Positions 8,243 through 17,621 of a DNA stretch of 64,000 bases are shown piece after piece. The notes under the pieces are model-generated. The model searched no databases. It had not been told where the DNA came from and saw nothing but the letters and a program-made list of their open reading frames with translations. This stretch comes from Leptospira perolatii (lineage in GTDB: Bacteria; Spirochaetota; Leptospiria; Leptospirales; Leptospiraceae): contig NZ_NPDZ01000003.1 of NCBI RefSeq assembly GCF_002811875.1, positions 62,001 to 126,000 on the forward strand, given 5' to 3'. Both the position numbers and the translations under genes were made by a program. Position 1 is the stretch's first letter; each line of letters begins with the position of its first letter.

Positions 8243-8824
8243 ATGTCTAAAATAGCGGATTTATTCAGTAGATTCTCCGGCAAAGGATTGTACCCTCACC
8301 AATTCGCCTGGGTATTGCTTTTGCCTATTCGAAATTTATTCCTTTCTCCGAGTAAGCTTGCTGAGCGCCTAGACTTGAAAGAGAATTTTAATGTACTCGA
8401 AATCGGTTGCGGTCCAGGATATTTTAGTCCTGAGATTGCGAAGAGGATTCCGAAAGGAAAACTCTTTCTCACCGACATCCAGCCAGAGATGCTTGAAAAG
8501 GCCCGTAAGCGACTAGAGCGAACGGGATTAAAGAATTTTGATTTTAAAACTTGTGACGGAGACAAATTGGATTACCAAGACCAGACATTCGATAGAATTT
8601 TTTTGGTCACCGTACTGGGCGAAATCGAAAATCAGGCTTTATACGCGAAGGAAATGTTTCGCTTACTTCGTAAGGGAGGTATCGTTTCCGTTTCCGAACA
8701 AGCAGGCGATCCTGATATTTTATCCGTCAAAGAGATCGAAAAAATTCTTTGCCCTGCAGGATTTGTGCTGGATCGGGTTTTCGGAAAAGGAAAGACTTTT
8801 ACTGCAAACTTTATAAAACCTTAA
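8243..8824 (+). CDS. class I SAM-dependent methyltransferase
   Basis: This 193-residue protein carries SAM-binding motif I VLEIGCGPGYF (about 50-60), the acidic end of strand 2 (FLTDIQPEML), motif II FDFKTCDGDKL and motif IV DRIFLVTVLGEI. The ending is LRKGGIVSVSEQ followed by a short beta region. It resembles small Methyltransf_11/25 enzymes with unassigned acceptors. The first 35 residues include a hydrophobic helix (FAWVLLLPIRNLFL) that may sit on the membrane or form the acceptor lid. The yjbR-like gene starts 19 bases downstream, so they may be co-transcribed. Confidence 0.8.
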   Translation: MSKIADLFSRFSGKGLYPHQFAWVLLLPIRNLFLSPSKLAERLDLKENFNVLEIGCGPGYFSPEIAKRIPKGKLFLTDIQPEMLEKARKRLERTGLKNFDFKTCDGDKLDYQDQTFDRIFLVTVLGEIENQALYAKEMFRLLRKGGIVSVSEQAGDPDILSVKEIEKILCPAGFVLDRVFGKGKTFTANFIKP

Positions 8825-8843
8825 CAATCGTTGTTAATAGAAA

Positions 8844-9188
8844 ATGATTCAACCAGAAGCATTTAGAAAAATGGCTCTTTCTTATCCCGAGGTGGTAGAA
8901 CAGGACCACTGGGGAAATCCTTCCTTTCGAATCAAAAAGAAGATATTTGCTACCTTGCAGCCCGAGGAAAAAACTGCTGTTCTGAAGTTAAACGAGTTCG
9001 ATCGGCCCATTTTTTGGGCGATTGATTCTAAAATGATTTTTCCAGTCGAAGGCGCCTGGGGAAAGCAAGGTTGGACAAAAGTAGATCTCACTAAAGTAAA
9101 AAAGGAAATCTTAATTCAAGCGATGAATGCCGCCTATTGTACGGTGGCTCCGAAAAAAATTGCGGAGAAGTTCAGAGCCGATATCTAA
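8844..9188 (+). CDS. MmcQ/YjbR family protein
   Basis: This 114-residue cytosolic protein matches the YjbR/MmcQ family along its whole length: ALSYPEVVEQDHWGNPSFRIKKKIFATL at the N-terminus (in outline), then a VLKLN strand and a C-terminal helix ending AEKFRADI. The family has a double-wing DNA-binding-like fold and no settled function. It lies just behind the methyltransferase and its stop is 2 bases from the stop of the convergent RND gene, leaving no room for a separate terminator. Confidence 0.8.
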   Translation: MIQPEAFRKMALSYPEVVEQDHWGNPSFRIKKKIFATLQPEEKTAVLKLNEFDRPIFWAIDSKMIFPVEGAWGKQGWTKVDLTKVKKEILIQAMNAAYCTVAPKKIAEKFRADI

Positions 9189-9190
9189 TT

Positions 9191-12100
9191 TTACGATTCC
9201 TTTTCTAACCAATAGTAGAGTACCGGAAGGATCACTAGCGTCAAGAATGTAGAGGAAATAATTCCCCCGATGACGACTGTCGCCAAAGGTTTTTGGACTT
9301 CGGAACCCAATCCGGAGCCGAAAGCCATAGGCACGAAACCGAAGGAGGCAACCAGTGCGGTCATGATTACGGGTCGAATTCTACTAGTGGCTCCTAAAAT
9401 TACGGATTCTTTCACGCTCAATTTTTTCTCTTCCCGAATTCTATGAATCGTATCTAGTTTTACTAATCCGTTTAATACTGCAATTCCTGATAATGCGATA
9501 CATCCTACAAAAGCAGATACGCTAAGGTCCATTCCCCTCAGGAATAAAAGCCAAATCCCTCCGGAAAGCGCAAATGGTACGCAGAAAAATACGAGTAGTG
9601 CTTGCTTGGCGGATCCTAGGCCTAGATATAAAACGATTAAGATCATAAATAACGTGGCCGGAATGATAACGGAAAGTTTTTCTTTTGCCTTGCTCAGATT
9701 TTCTATTTGCCCTCCCCAAAAAACGTTATATCCGTTCGGAATCCCAAGCTTGGAAATTTCTTCCCGTGCTTCGTTATAAAATCCTTGTAAGTCCCTACCT
9801 CTTAAGTTGACCGAAACAGCGACAAAGCGTCTGGATTTGTTCCTGGAAATCGTCATTACCTTTTCTTTCTTTTGAAAAGAGGACAACAGGTAAATCGGAA
9901 TCATTCCGCCGTCGCTGGTTCCAACAGTAATATTACGAATCTCTGATTCAATATTTCTAACCTCCTCGGATAACCAGATTTTTATCGGGAAACGAACTTC
10001 CTCCTCGTAGTATCCGCCGAGTTCGAAGCCGCTCATCGAAGCCTCAATCGCCTGATTAAAAGAAGGAAAGGAAATATCATAATATTTTAATTTCATCGGA
10101 TCCGGAACGATATCAATCACGCGGGCCTTGCGCAACGCCATAATTGGGTCTAGCTCAACTTCGGCGGCTCCAGGAATGTTTTTCAACTTTTCTCGAAGCG
10201 TTTCCTGAAGTTCAAAAAGTACATTCAGATCCTTTCCTAGAATTCTCACGCTTATATCCGCTCGACTTCCTTCTAGCAATTCGTTGAATCTAGCCTCTAA
10301 TGGTTGGCTTAAGGTAAGTTCAGAACTCGGGTATTTTGCCTGAATCGTAGAATGGATTTTTGACAGCAGCGGCTCCCAATTCTTGGGTTGTATTAATTCA
10401 GAAATCGCTTCTTTTTTTAGAATGATAAAGGTGTCCGCATTGAATGGCCCCATCGGATCATTCGCAACGGAGCTGGTTCCTATTCTAGAAAATACGCTTT
10501 GTACTTCGGGAAGCTTAAGGAGTTCCTTCTCCACATCCTTTTGTTCTCTAATGCTTTCCTCGAGCCCTACCTGACCTTCTCGAACGATTACGAGCATAAG
10601 GTCTCCTTCCAAGAGCTTCGGTAAGAAAACAGTTCCCATATTCAAATATATTAATATTGTAATGAGGAAAAAGGAAAGGCTAAATGTAACGACAAATTTT
10701 GGCTTTTCCAAAAGCGTAGGCAGGTAGCTTGCATAGGCGTGAACGATTCGACTCTCTTTTTGGACTCGGTTCGGTTTGGAAATTCGGGGGGATAAAAAGA
10801 AATATAGAAGGGGAGGTAAAAGAAAGACCGCTAAAAACAAGCTGAACCCCAGAGCGAGCAACACGGTTTCCGCCATCGGGCGAAACATCCGACCTGGAAT
10901 TCCGTCCAAAGTCAAAATCGGTACATAAACGAGCATGATAACGATGACTCCGAATGAAACTGGCTTCAATACTTCGATCGAAGATTGCAGTATGACCCTG
11001 CGTTTTTCTTCTTTCGAGAAAAAAGTTTCCGCGTCGAATCTTGAGATTACGTTTTCCGTGATGACGATCGCCGCATCTACGAGGAGCCCGAAATCTATAG
11101 CACCAAGGCTCATTAAGTTTGCCGAGATCCCCAAGAGTCTCATACAAGCAAGTGCGAGAAGCATTGAGCCTGGGATAATGCAAGCCACAATGACGGACGC
11201 TTTCAGATTAAAGAGGATGAAGAATAGGGTCAATACTACTAGAAGTGCACCTTCTATTAAGTTTTTGGAAACTGTTTTGATTGTTGCATTGATTAAGAAA
11301 GATCTTTCTAAAAGAAGTTTTACTTCCACGTTTTCTGGAAGGCTCAAGTTCGAAATTGCTCGATTTAGATCTGAATTTACTTTATAACTGTTTTCGCCCC
11401 TTAGCATTAAGGCAGTTCCGAGTACGATTTCTCTGCCTTCTGAGGTGGCACCTCCCAATCTAAGTTTTCCGTGTTCGTTTACTGTTGCGATGTCTTTTAC
11501 TTTTATAGGGGAGCCAAATAGCGTGCGACGTACCGGGACTTCAGAAAGTTCCTTCAGGCTCTTTTTCAGCCCGTAAGCGCGAACGATAGAGATTTTGCCT
11601 TCGTTCTCTATGAATCCGCCTCCGAAACTTTCTCCTAAGGTAGAGAGCTCCCGAATAAGCTGATCGATCGTGATTCCCCATCGTTTCATTTTGGAAGGTA
11701 ACAAGTCGATGTGAATCTCCTTTTCGTATCCTCCATTCGAATCTACTTCTACGATTCCTGGAACCTGGGCTTTGATTTGGGGCCTGACCATGTAATCCTG
11801 GACAGTACGAAGATATAAGAGCTTATCTTTTTCCGGGAGCTTCTCCAGTTCGGAGCCCGGCTTTGCAACCACTTCGTAAAAGAAAATTTCTCCGAGACCT
11901 GTCGTGTTAGGTGTGATTTTCGGCGCGATTCCTTTGGGAAGTTTATCCTTTGCACTTGATATTCTTTCCAAGATCATAGATCTCGCTTGGTAAATATCCG
12001 TTCCTTCCTTGAAAATCAGAGAAATATTAGAAAGACCGAATTTAGATACGGATCTAACATCGATTAGGTTGGGTAAACCCATTAGCTCTGTTTCAAGCGG

Positions 12101-12301
12101 GAAGGTGATTACTTTCTCTACTTGATCGGGATCCAGAGATCCTGTATCAGTATTGATCATTACCTGAACATTCGTGATATCAGGTACTGCGTCGATGGTT
12201 ATCTCTTTTAATTGAAAAAAGGAAATGAGAAATAGGAATAAGACGAGCCCTGTAGAAAGGACCGGATTATTTAGACTGGTATTCAGAAGCTTCGACAGCA
12301 T
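9191..12301 (-). CDS. czcA: heavy-metal efflux RND pump (CzcA family)
   Basis: This 1036-residue inner-membrane pump has the RND architecture: an N-terminal helix, a large periplasmic loop, a helix bundle, and a repeat of the same. Transmembrane segment 4 reads [19 protein letters not shown] with the DFG...D...E pattern. That pattern places it in the heavy-metal group acting on Zn, Co, Cd or Ni rather than Cu/Ag, whose segment lacks the first Asp. It would drive proton-coupled metal export through the outer-membrane channel encoded just upstream; the start overlaps the end of that gene by 35 bases. No membrane-fusion (CzcB) gene is present in the operon. Confidence 0.9.
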   Translation of the reverse strand: MLSKLLNTSLNNPVLSTGLVLFLFLISFFQLKEITIDAVPDITNVQVMINTDTGSLDPDQVEKVITFPLETELMGLPNLIDVRSVSKFGLSNISLIFKEGTDIYQARSMILERISSAKDKLPKGIAPKITPNTTGLGEIFFYEVVAKPGSELEKLPEKDKLLYLRTVQDYMVRPQIKAQVPGIVEVDSNGGYEKEIHIDLLPSKMKRWGITIDQLIRELSTLGESFGGGFIENEGKISIVRAYGLKKSLKELSEVPVRRTLFGSPIKVKDIATVNEHGKLRLGGATSEGREIVLGTALMLRGENSYKVNSDLNRAISNLSLPENVEVKLLLERSFLINATIKTVSKNLIEGALLVVLTLFFILFNLKASVIVACIIPGSMLLALACMRLLGISANLMSLGAIDFGLLVDAAIVITENVISRFDAETFFSKEEKRRVILQSSIEVLKPVSFGVIVIMLVYVPILTLDGIPGRMFRPMAETVLLALGFSLFLAVFLLPPLLYFFLSPRISKPNRVQKESRIVHAYASYLPTLLEKPKFVVTFSLSFFLITILIYLNMGTVFLPKLLEGDLMLVIVREGQVGLEESIREQKDVEKELLKLPEVQSVFSRIGTSSVANDPMGPFNADTFIILKKEAISELIQPKNWEPLLSKIHSTIQAKYPSSELTLSQPLEARFNELLEGSRADISVRILGKDLNVLFELQETLREKLKNIPGAAEVELDPIMALRKARVIDIVPDPMKLKYYDISFPSFNQAIEASMSGFELGGYYEEEVRFPIKIWLSEEVRNIESEIRNITVGTSDGGMIPIYLLSSFQKKEKVMTISRNKSRRFVAVSVNLRGRDLQGFYNEAREEISKLGIPNGYNVFWGGQIENLSKAKEKLSVIIPATLFMILIVLYLGLGSAKQALLVFFCVPFALSGGIWLLFLRGMDLSVSAFVGCIALSGIAVLNGLVKLDTIHRIREEKKLSVKESVILGATSRIRPVIMTALVASFGFVPMAFGSGLGSEVQKPLATVVIGGIISSTFLTLVILPVLYYWLEKES

Positions 12302-13580
12302 TTTTCAAGTTTCCTAAAATGTCTTTTTCGTTCGTGATGTAAAGTAGGTTCAATAGCGACTCCACATGACTTAGCTGCGCATCCAGAATAGCATGATGGG
12401 TCTCGTGCAATTGATTTTCCAATTCTAAATACGTCATCAAGAGGATTCTTCCTTTTTTGAATTCCACGTCGGCATAATTCAGATCCTTCTCCACTTCATT
12501 CAACTTAGATAAAGTGAAGAGCTTCAGGTTGGCTTTTGATTTTTCGTAATCCAGAAAAGCCTTCTTGAATTCTATCTTAATTAAGTTTTCCTGATGAGTA
12601 ACTCTGTCTTGCTTGGATCTAAAATTTGCTCGAGAAGTCGATACTTTGTTTTCGTATTGGTCCCAGACAGGGATCCTAAATCTCAGGCCGAAGTCATAAA
12701 ATCTGTTTGCGACTCCAGATTTGTCCTCTCCGACCTGGCCCATGACGGAATAGTCGGGATATTTCTCCATATTCGCCAGAAGTAGTTCTGTCTTGGCTCT
12801 TTCTACTTCTCCTACTGCAGCTAAAATAGTTGGATTCTCTAAAACAGCTTTTTTCAATAAACGATCGTACTCGAATTGTATTCCATCTTTATAATAAGGA
12901 ATCCTGAGATTCGGAGGATTTTCGCGCATCAGATAGAGATTCATCGATTCGTAATCCTTTTCGGAACCGAGCTCTAAGTCGTTGAAATGCTTTTTAAGCG
13001 AAAGAATTTTTCTATCGATGATAAATAGATCTGCCTTTGCCTGCGGAGTAATGAAAGGTCTCGCTCGAATATAGCTTTCGATCAAAGAAAGTCTCTTGAG
13101 CCTTTCTTTGACGTGGTTCTTCTTTTCTGCCGCGACTACATAACGATACGCGTATTTGATCGAACTCAACCGTATGGAGTTCGTCGCCTCGACCAACTGG
13201 ATTTCTTTTATCTTAGCGTCGTTATCTACGAGAAGTTGTCGTAGTTCTTTTCTGCCAGGATAGAAAATAGGCTGGTCGAGCTGCAGAGAATACTCGGCTC
13301 CGGACTGATTGATCGCGCTTCGAATCCCGTAATCAATCGTAAGCGAAGGGTTTTGTGTTCTTCCTTCTTGTCTTTTTTTATAGAAGAGTGCCTCTAAATC
13401 CGAATTGAGCGATAAAAGCAGTGCTGAATTTTTTTCAGCAAGTTGCAAAATGCCCGCCAGATCCAAAATGTCCGACTGATTGGTTTGGGCCTTCGTGCTA
13501 TTTAGAAATGGGTTAAGAACCAAACATAGTAATGCTATAGCTAAATTGCTGGAGTTGCGTTTATAGGAAATGCTTTGCAT
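12267..13580 (-). CDS. czcC: outer-membrane efflux channel, TolC/CzcC family
   Basis: This 437-residue protein has a signal peptide (residues about 1-32, ending STKAQ) and two repeated OEP halves rich in long amphipathic helices. Segments such as [20 protein letters not shown] and [22 protein letters not shown] are typical of the periplasmic helical barrel. It would form the trimeric outer-membrane duct for the CzcA pump, with which it overlaps. A GAGGTC precedes the ATG. The symbol reflects family and position; metal specificity is inferred from the partner pump. Confidence 0.85.
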   Translation of the reverse strand: MQSISYKRNSSNLAIALLCLVLNPFLNSTKAQTNQSDILDLAGILQLAEKNSALLLSLNSDLEALFYKKRQEGRTQNPSLTIDYGIRSAINQSGAEYSLQLDQPIFYPGRKELRQLLVDNDAKIKEIQLVEATNSIRLSSIKYAYRYVVAAEKKNHVKERLKRLSLIESYIRARPFITPQAKADLFIIDRKILSLKKHFNDLELGSEKDYESMNLYLMRENPPNLRIPYYKDGIQFEYDRLLKKAVLENPTILAAVGEVERAKTELLLANMEKYPDYSVMGQVGEDKSGVANRFYDFGLRFRIPVWDQYENKVSTSRANFRSKQDRVTHQENLIKIEFKKAFLDYEKSKANLKLFTLSKLNEVEKDLNYADVEFKKGRILLMTYLELENQLHETHHAILDAQLSHVESLLNLLYITNEKDILGNLKNAVEASEYQSK

Positions 13581-13625
13581 CGGTCGACCTCGCTTTCAAA
13601 TATTTTGATATTTGAGAGTGAAGTT

Positions 13626-13997
13626 CTAAATCAGTATGCGAATGGACTTGAGGGATACTAGCCTTTCTTCTGTTTTAAAAGAAAGGCCGGTGATTTTTGC
13701 CAAATCGGCTTGTGATTTCGGGCGAAGATCGTATTCGCTTGGGCAAAAGTAAGAAATAAAGCAATTCGGAGAGATAGATAGGCGAGTGTACTCTGTCGAT
13801 TTTACCGATCCGGTGTCCCAACTGCATTGAGGATCAGAGCCCAAAGCTACATTTCGGTGACAAATCCCAGAAGTCATTTGGATCGAAACTGCAAAACTCG
13901 GGGATTCCGTAGAGCAAAGTGGCGTGCACTCTGACGCAAAATAAAGTACAGAGAGGAGGGAACTGAATGCGAAAAATTTCTGTATCCTGACTCTCAC
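13626..13997 (-). CDS. small Cys-rich putative lipoprotein
   Basis: I do not recognise this 123-residue protein. It starts at a GTG with AGGAAA upstream. A basic then hydrophobic N-terminus ends FASEC, a plausible spirochaetal lipobox, so lipid anchoring in the periplasm or outer membrane is likely. The mature part is short and has about six further Cys residues, including GIC, PQC, PNC and YFC. It lies 45 bases upstream of the TolC-like gene on the same strand and is probably the first gene of the metal-efflux operon. A role in metal binding is suggested only by position and cysteine content. Confidence 0.55.
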   Translation of the reverse strand: MRVRIQKFFAFSSLLSVLYFASECTPLCSTESPSFAVSIQMTSGICHRNVALGSDPQCSWDTGSVKSTEYTRLSISPNCFISYFCPSEYDLRPKSQADLAKITGLSFKTEERLVSLKSIRILI

Positions 13998-14191
13998 AGG
14001 ATCATTTCCTAAAAAAATATCTGAAAAATCAAATAAATTAATCTGCCCGAAAAAATAATCCGATCGGATTATGAACTCGAATTTGCTTCTTTTCAGATTG
14101 CCTTATGATCGGAAGGCTAAGTTTAAGTACTGATTTTGCTCTAGATAGAACACATTATTCTTGAGTACTTTTATCGCTTCGATGTGTTATC

Positions 14192-14209
14192 AATTAAACT
14201 AGTTTAATT
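14192..14209. promoter_or_regulatory. 18-base perfect palindrome, candidate operator
   Basis: AATTAAACTAGTTTAATT is a perfect inverted repeat between two divergent transcripts. Length and symmetry fit a site for a dimeric repressor of TetR or MarR type, but no regulator gene adjoins it, and in AT-rich DNA chance palindromes are less rare. Confidence 0.35.
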
Positions 14210-14315
14210 CTATCTACACAATTTGACACATATTCATATATTATGTAATGCTTATATAGCGCTCGCTATGGGACGCTTCGTATCATCGCTTAAATGCTCC
14301 CGAACAGTGAATGTC

Positions 14316-14344
14316 TTGACATGATAAAGGTCATGCGCAAGATT
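14316..14344 (+). promoter_or_regulatory. candidate sigma70-type promoter
   Basis: TTGACA (14316-14321) is followed after 17 bases by AAGATT (14339-14344), 28 bases before the ATG of the LamG-like gene. The -35 box is perfect and the spacing ideal, but the -10 box matches at only three positions. Confidence 0.35.
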
Positions 14345-14372
14345 CCATTTAGTTAATTTTGCGAGTTCAGAG

Positions 14373-15242
14373 ATGAAAATAAAACAGATGTTCAAAAAAA
14401 TCTTATTAGCTGTAGCTTTGGTTCTATTTATTGGAACACCTAACGTAGCAAATAAGGATCAACTGAATCTTAGCGTAAACGATCTGAAAAGTTTCGTTGT
14501 TGCAAATGATTTAGAGGCAACTACTTGTACGAACCCTCCCGGCACTTACGAGTTCTATCCGGGTACTGGTTATTATCCTAGTGGAAGCACGGAGATTTTA
14601 CCTTGGAACACTCCTGCGGGTGTGCAATTCGAAGGATTCGAAACTTATGCAAACAACGAGGTGATCGAAACTAGTTCCAACAAAGCAATGCAAAGTCATC
14701 TCGAAGTTACTTCTGGAACTTTGACAGCTAAGTATGTCGGTACTGCATTGTACCATCGATCTATCACAACAGATTATAATTTTAGAATGTTACTCCAAGG
14801 TCTGTCTAGCGGATCTAGGATAAAATGGACCGACCAAGCATTCGAATCCCGCTTTTATGTGGATTCTTGGCAAGCGTCTAGCGATGCATGGCAAGGGGTG
14901 CATTTATTCGGCAGATACAGAACTGAGAACGATTTGTATGTTGTATCTCTTCGGAATGATGGAACCACTTACTTTAAGAAAAAGCAATGTGGTGTTTATA
15001 CTACTCTCGCGAGCGGTGTTCTGAAAGATGCGAGCGGAAACCCGAAACCTTTCAATGTCAAACAGTGGTATAAGCTTACATTTGCGGCGATTGGAACTAG
15101 CCTAAACTTTTACGTAGATGGAGTTCTACAACTGTCGGTCACCGATGGTACGTTTAGCTGGGGAACGATGGGAATTCGCACCGACTATGCCAACGTTTAT
15201 ATGGATGATCTCCATATTTACGACGATTTGAGTGATTTTTAA
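14373..15242 (+). CDS. secreted LamG/concanavalin-like jelly-roll protein
   Basis: This 289-residue protein begins with a signal peptide (about residues 1-27, MKIKQMFKKILLAV onward). The mature part resembles the laminin-G/glucanase-like fold: FESRFYVDSWQ, DAWQGVHLFGRYR, LYVVSLRNDGTTYFKK, KQWYKLTFAAIGTSLNFYVDG and a closing VYMDDLHIYD strand. Such domains bind glycans or matrix proteins, or act as carbohydrate-active modules; I see no clear catalytic motif. No lipobox is visible, so it may be periplasmic or secreted. It stands alone and a strong hairpin follows its stop. Confidence 0.65.
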   Translation: MKIKQMFKKILLAVALVLFIGTPNVANKDQLNLSVNDLKSFVVANDLEATTCTNPPGTYEFYPGTGYYPSGSTEILPWNTPAGVQFEGFETYANNEVIETSSNKAMQSHLEVTSGTLTAKYVGTALYHRSITTDYNFRMLLQGLSSGSRIKWTDQAFESRFYVDSWQASSDAWQGVHLFGRYRTENDLYVVSLRNDGTTYFKKKQCGVYTTLASGVLKDASGNPKPFNVKQWYKLTFAAIGTSLNFYVDGVLQLSVTDGTFSWGTMGIRTDYANVYMDDLHIYDDLSDF

Positions 15243-15268
15243 ATCATAACACTTTGCCTAACTACTTA

Positions 15269-15306
15269 CGTACGAGTCTGTTTTGCAGTCACGACAGGCT
15301 CGTACG
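15269..15306. terminator. strong hairpin after the LamG-like gene
   Basis: CGTACGAG (15269-15276) pairs with CTCGTACG (15299-15306), extended inward by CTGT/ACAG. It begins 27 bases after the stop codon. There is only a weak T-run after it, so termination is likely but may not be purely intrinsic. Confidence 0.5.
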
Positions 15307-15496
15307 GCTTTCTGCCAAATTATTCACTTACTGACTTTCTCCTTTCAGAAACACCAACTAACAAAAATTAAACTGCAGTCTATTCGTTAAAATCCATACA
15401 ATTGGGTTTGATGAAAAACTACCTTTCTAGACATTTTGCTATTGATTCACTCTACTAGTTCCATTTGTTGCAGTTGGGACGGATATAAAAAAGAAT

Positions 15497-16267
15497 TTGA
15501 AACCACCTATACGTTCTTTGGAAAAACAAAACCTCTGGAAAAACCTATTGTACGCGATAGTATCGCTAGGTTATTGGATACTTATTGGTCTCTTCACTCT
15601 ATTGCTGATTTTACCATTATGGATTTGGAATCTAATAAGGCCTAGCAGAGTACTTTCTGGAAAAGTTATATGGCTTTGGAGCAGAATCATTCGCTGGTTC
15701 TTGCCGATTCGAGTCATCGTAGTAGACGAACAAAAACGCGAGCCAGAGGACGTTTATATTCTAATTGCGACCCAGGCCTCGCATGCAGAAACCTTGATAT
15801 TTCCGTCGGTTTTACCTTCGGACTTGATCTGGGTAATCAATAAGGAATATGCTAGAATACCTGTATTCGGTTGGGCCAGAAAGCCGAACTGCATCGTGAT
15901 CGATCGAAATCAAAAGAAAGCCGCATTGAAAAAATTGCTCAGGATGGCTCCAAAGTTTTTGGAAAAAGGAATTAGCGTAGGAATTTCTCCGGAAGGATTT
16001 CGAAGTAAAAACGGAAAGTTGCAGCCTTTTCAGAATGGTCCCTTTGTGCTAGCGGAAAAATCCAAAGTAAAGCTTTTGCCGGTGATTGCCATTGGTATGG
16101 AAAAGATTCTTCCGTACGGAAGTTGGATCATTCGTCCCGGAACAGTTAAGATTTTATTTAAACAATTCATTCTACCGGAAAATTTTTCGAGCTCCAAAGA
16201 GTTGCAGGAATATTCTCATCGATTCTTTTCGAAAGTTATCTCCGAGAATCTTACTTCTCCAGGATGA
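15497..16267 (+). CDS. PlsC-like acyltransferase with altered catalytic motif
   Basis: This 256-residue protein has an N-terminal membrane helix pair (about 18-48) and a PlsC/LPLAT fold. Motif III SPEGFRSKNGKLQPF (about 164-178) and the CIVIDRN strand (132-138) are well kept. The catalytic HX4D motif is replaced by QASHAE (residues 93-98): His becomes Gln and Asp becomes Glu. Normal members transfer acyl chains to lysophospholipid at the inner membrane; this one may be inactive, altered, or may use the nearby His96. The TTG start at 15497 is the best available, with only a weak purine stretch before it. Confidence 0.7.
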   Translation: MKPPIRSLEKQNLWKNLLYAIVSLGYWILIGLFTLLLILPLWIWNLIRPSRVLSGKVIWLWSRIIRWFLPIRVIVVDEQKREPEDVYILIATQASHAETLIFPSVLPSDLIWVINKEYARIPVFGWARKPNCIVIDRNQKKAALKKLLRMAPKFLEKGISVGISPEGFRSKNGKLQPFQNGPFVLAEKSKVKLLPVIAIGMEKILPYGSWIIRPGTVKILFKQFILPENFSSSKELQEYSHRFFSKVISENLTSPG

Positions 16268-16342
16268 AATATTCTATGTTTCTTGACGCGGTACGTTGAT
16301 CAGGTATGGAAATGTGAGAAGACCGAAAAGGAGAGAATTCAT

Positions 16343-16798
16343 ATGCAATCAAAGGCATCGACTCCAAAGGAATATTTAGATAGTCTCCCGGAAGATAGAA
16401 AGAAAGCAGTCAATTCCTTGAGAAAAGCAGTACTCAAAAATCTGCCGAAGGGTTTCAAGGAAGTGATGAACTACGGTATGTTAGGTTATGTAGTTCCTCT
16501 TACTATGTATCCGGACGGATATCATTGCGATCCTAAGTTACCATTACCTTTTATGAATATAGCTTCGCAAAAAGGTTTTATCGCGGTTTACCATATGGGT
16601 ATTTACAGCAACAAAGAACTATTGACTTGGTTCACGAAAAAATATTCGGAGGAGTGCGAGGGAAAGTTGGACATGGGAAAAGGCTGCATTCGGTTTAAGA
16701 AAATAGACCAAATCCCTTACGAGCTCATCGGTGAGCTCGCCGGAAAAATGACGCCGAAGCAATGGATCGAAGTCTATGAGAAAAACCTAAAAAAGTAG
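16343..16798 (+). CDS. DUF1801 (YdhG-like) family protein
   Basis: This 151-residue cytosolic protein matches DUF1801: a helical start (STPKEYLDSLPEDRKKAVNSLRKAV in outline), then MNYGMLGYVVPL, FMNIASQKGFIAVYHMG and CIRFKKIDQIPYELIGELAGKM. The family has a YdhG-like alpha/beta fold and no assigned reaction. The ATG at 16343 has GGAGAG at ideal spacing, better than an in-frame TTG at 16283. It is convergent with the SRPBCC gene, with a hairpin between them. Confidence 0.8.
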   Translation: MQSKASTPKEYLDSLPEDRKKAVNSLRKAVLKNLPKGFKEVMNYGMLGYVVPLTMYPDGYHCDPKLPLPFMNIASQKGFIAVYHMGIYSNKELLTWFTKKYSEECEGKLDMGKGCIRFKKIDQIPYELIGELAGKMTPKQWIEVYEKNLKK

Positions 16799-16813
16799 GT
16801 TGGCAGGTGATGT

Positions 16814-16847
16814 TTCGGTCAGCTTCCATTGCAAGTAGTTGACCGAA
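16814..16847. terminator. hairpin between convergent genes
   Basis: TTCGGTCA (16814-16821) is perfectly complementary to TGACCGAA (16840-16847). It sits between the stops of the DUF1801 gene (16798) and the SRPBCC gene (16866) and could stop both transcripts. No long T-run is present. Confidence 0.45.
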
Positions 16848-16865
16848 TCAAAGTTCTTGTCCGGG

Positions 16866-17402
16866 TTATTTCTCTGCTTGCTTTTTTAGACTAGCAAGAC
16901 CCGCTTCGAAATCTGCACCCATCATGGTATCTGGATCACATACTACATGGAAGATCTTAAAAACGAAGGGTACGGGTCCGTGTACCGCCCAAGTAACATT
17001 CGTAGCGTCTCCCTTTGGCTCCAAAGTAAATTCAACAAAATTATGAGCCTCAAAAGGTTTCAAAAAATCTAATTTAAGGGCAATTTTTGAAGACGGAGTT
17101 GCTTCGGTAATTTCGAGGCGTCCCATTCCGACTTCTTCGTTTCCGTCCCAAGAGTATACCGAACCTTTTCCGGCTGCTGGTCCGCTGTAAGTTCTTTTCA
17201 TTGCTGGATCTCTTTCAAAAGGCGACCAGGTCTGCATTGCATGCAAATCATTGATAAGCGGAAAAATTTTCTCCGCCGGAGCTTTGATACTCGCAGTCCG
17301 TTGGACATGGAATGTATCCGGTTTTGTAGAAGCAAGGCCTAACAGTACTAAGATCGAAATTCCTAATACTGCAAGAACCAAGATTGTGATTTTCTTCGCC
17401 AT
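16866..17402 (-). CDS. membrane-anchored SRPBCC (polyketide cyclase-like) protein
   Basis: This 178-residue protein has one N-terminal membrane helix (about 5-25) followed by a START/SRPBCC domain: VQRTASIKAPAEKIFPLINDL at the first strand and helix (in outline), then WSPFERDP, YSWDGNEEVGMGRLEIT and a C-terminal long helix ending LASLKKQAEK. These helix-grip folds bind hydrophobic ligands; the ligand here is unknown. AAGGAG lies 7 bases before the ATG. It is downstream of no other gene on its strand, and the exporter gene behind it starts a separate unit. Confidence 0.8.
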   Translation of the reverse strand: MAKKITILVLAVLGISILVLLGLASTKPDTFHVQRTASIKAPAEKIFPLINDLHAMQTWSPFERDPAMKRTYSGPAAGKGSVYSWDGNEEVGMGRLEITEATPSSKIALKLDFLKPFEAHNFVEFTLEPKGDATNVTWAVHGPVPFVFKIFHVVCDPDTMMGADFEAGLASLKKQAEK

Positions 17403-17621
17403 TCTGATTCTCCTTCATCTTGGATGAATATTTTACGTTTTTGTAACGAATTCATGATGGGCAACCAAATTTGACCCGCCTTGATTTCTACATCCGAGAG
17501 GATCGTTATATCACTATTGCTCTTTCCTGTATTCACTTTTCCTGCCGAATGATCTATAATTGTGAAAAGGCTACCGGAGATCTATATAGTTTACCCAGGT
17601 AACTGCAGGTTTGATTTGGTA

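Larger units (their letters stand above)
13998..14372. other. divergent intergenic region with promoter-like boxes
   Basis: About 375 AT-rich bases between the metal-efflux operon and the LamG-like gene. It contains an 18-base palindrome (14192-14209) and two TTGACA boxes (14223-14228 and 14316-14321). No gene is visible. Confidence 0.5.
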
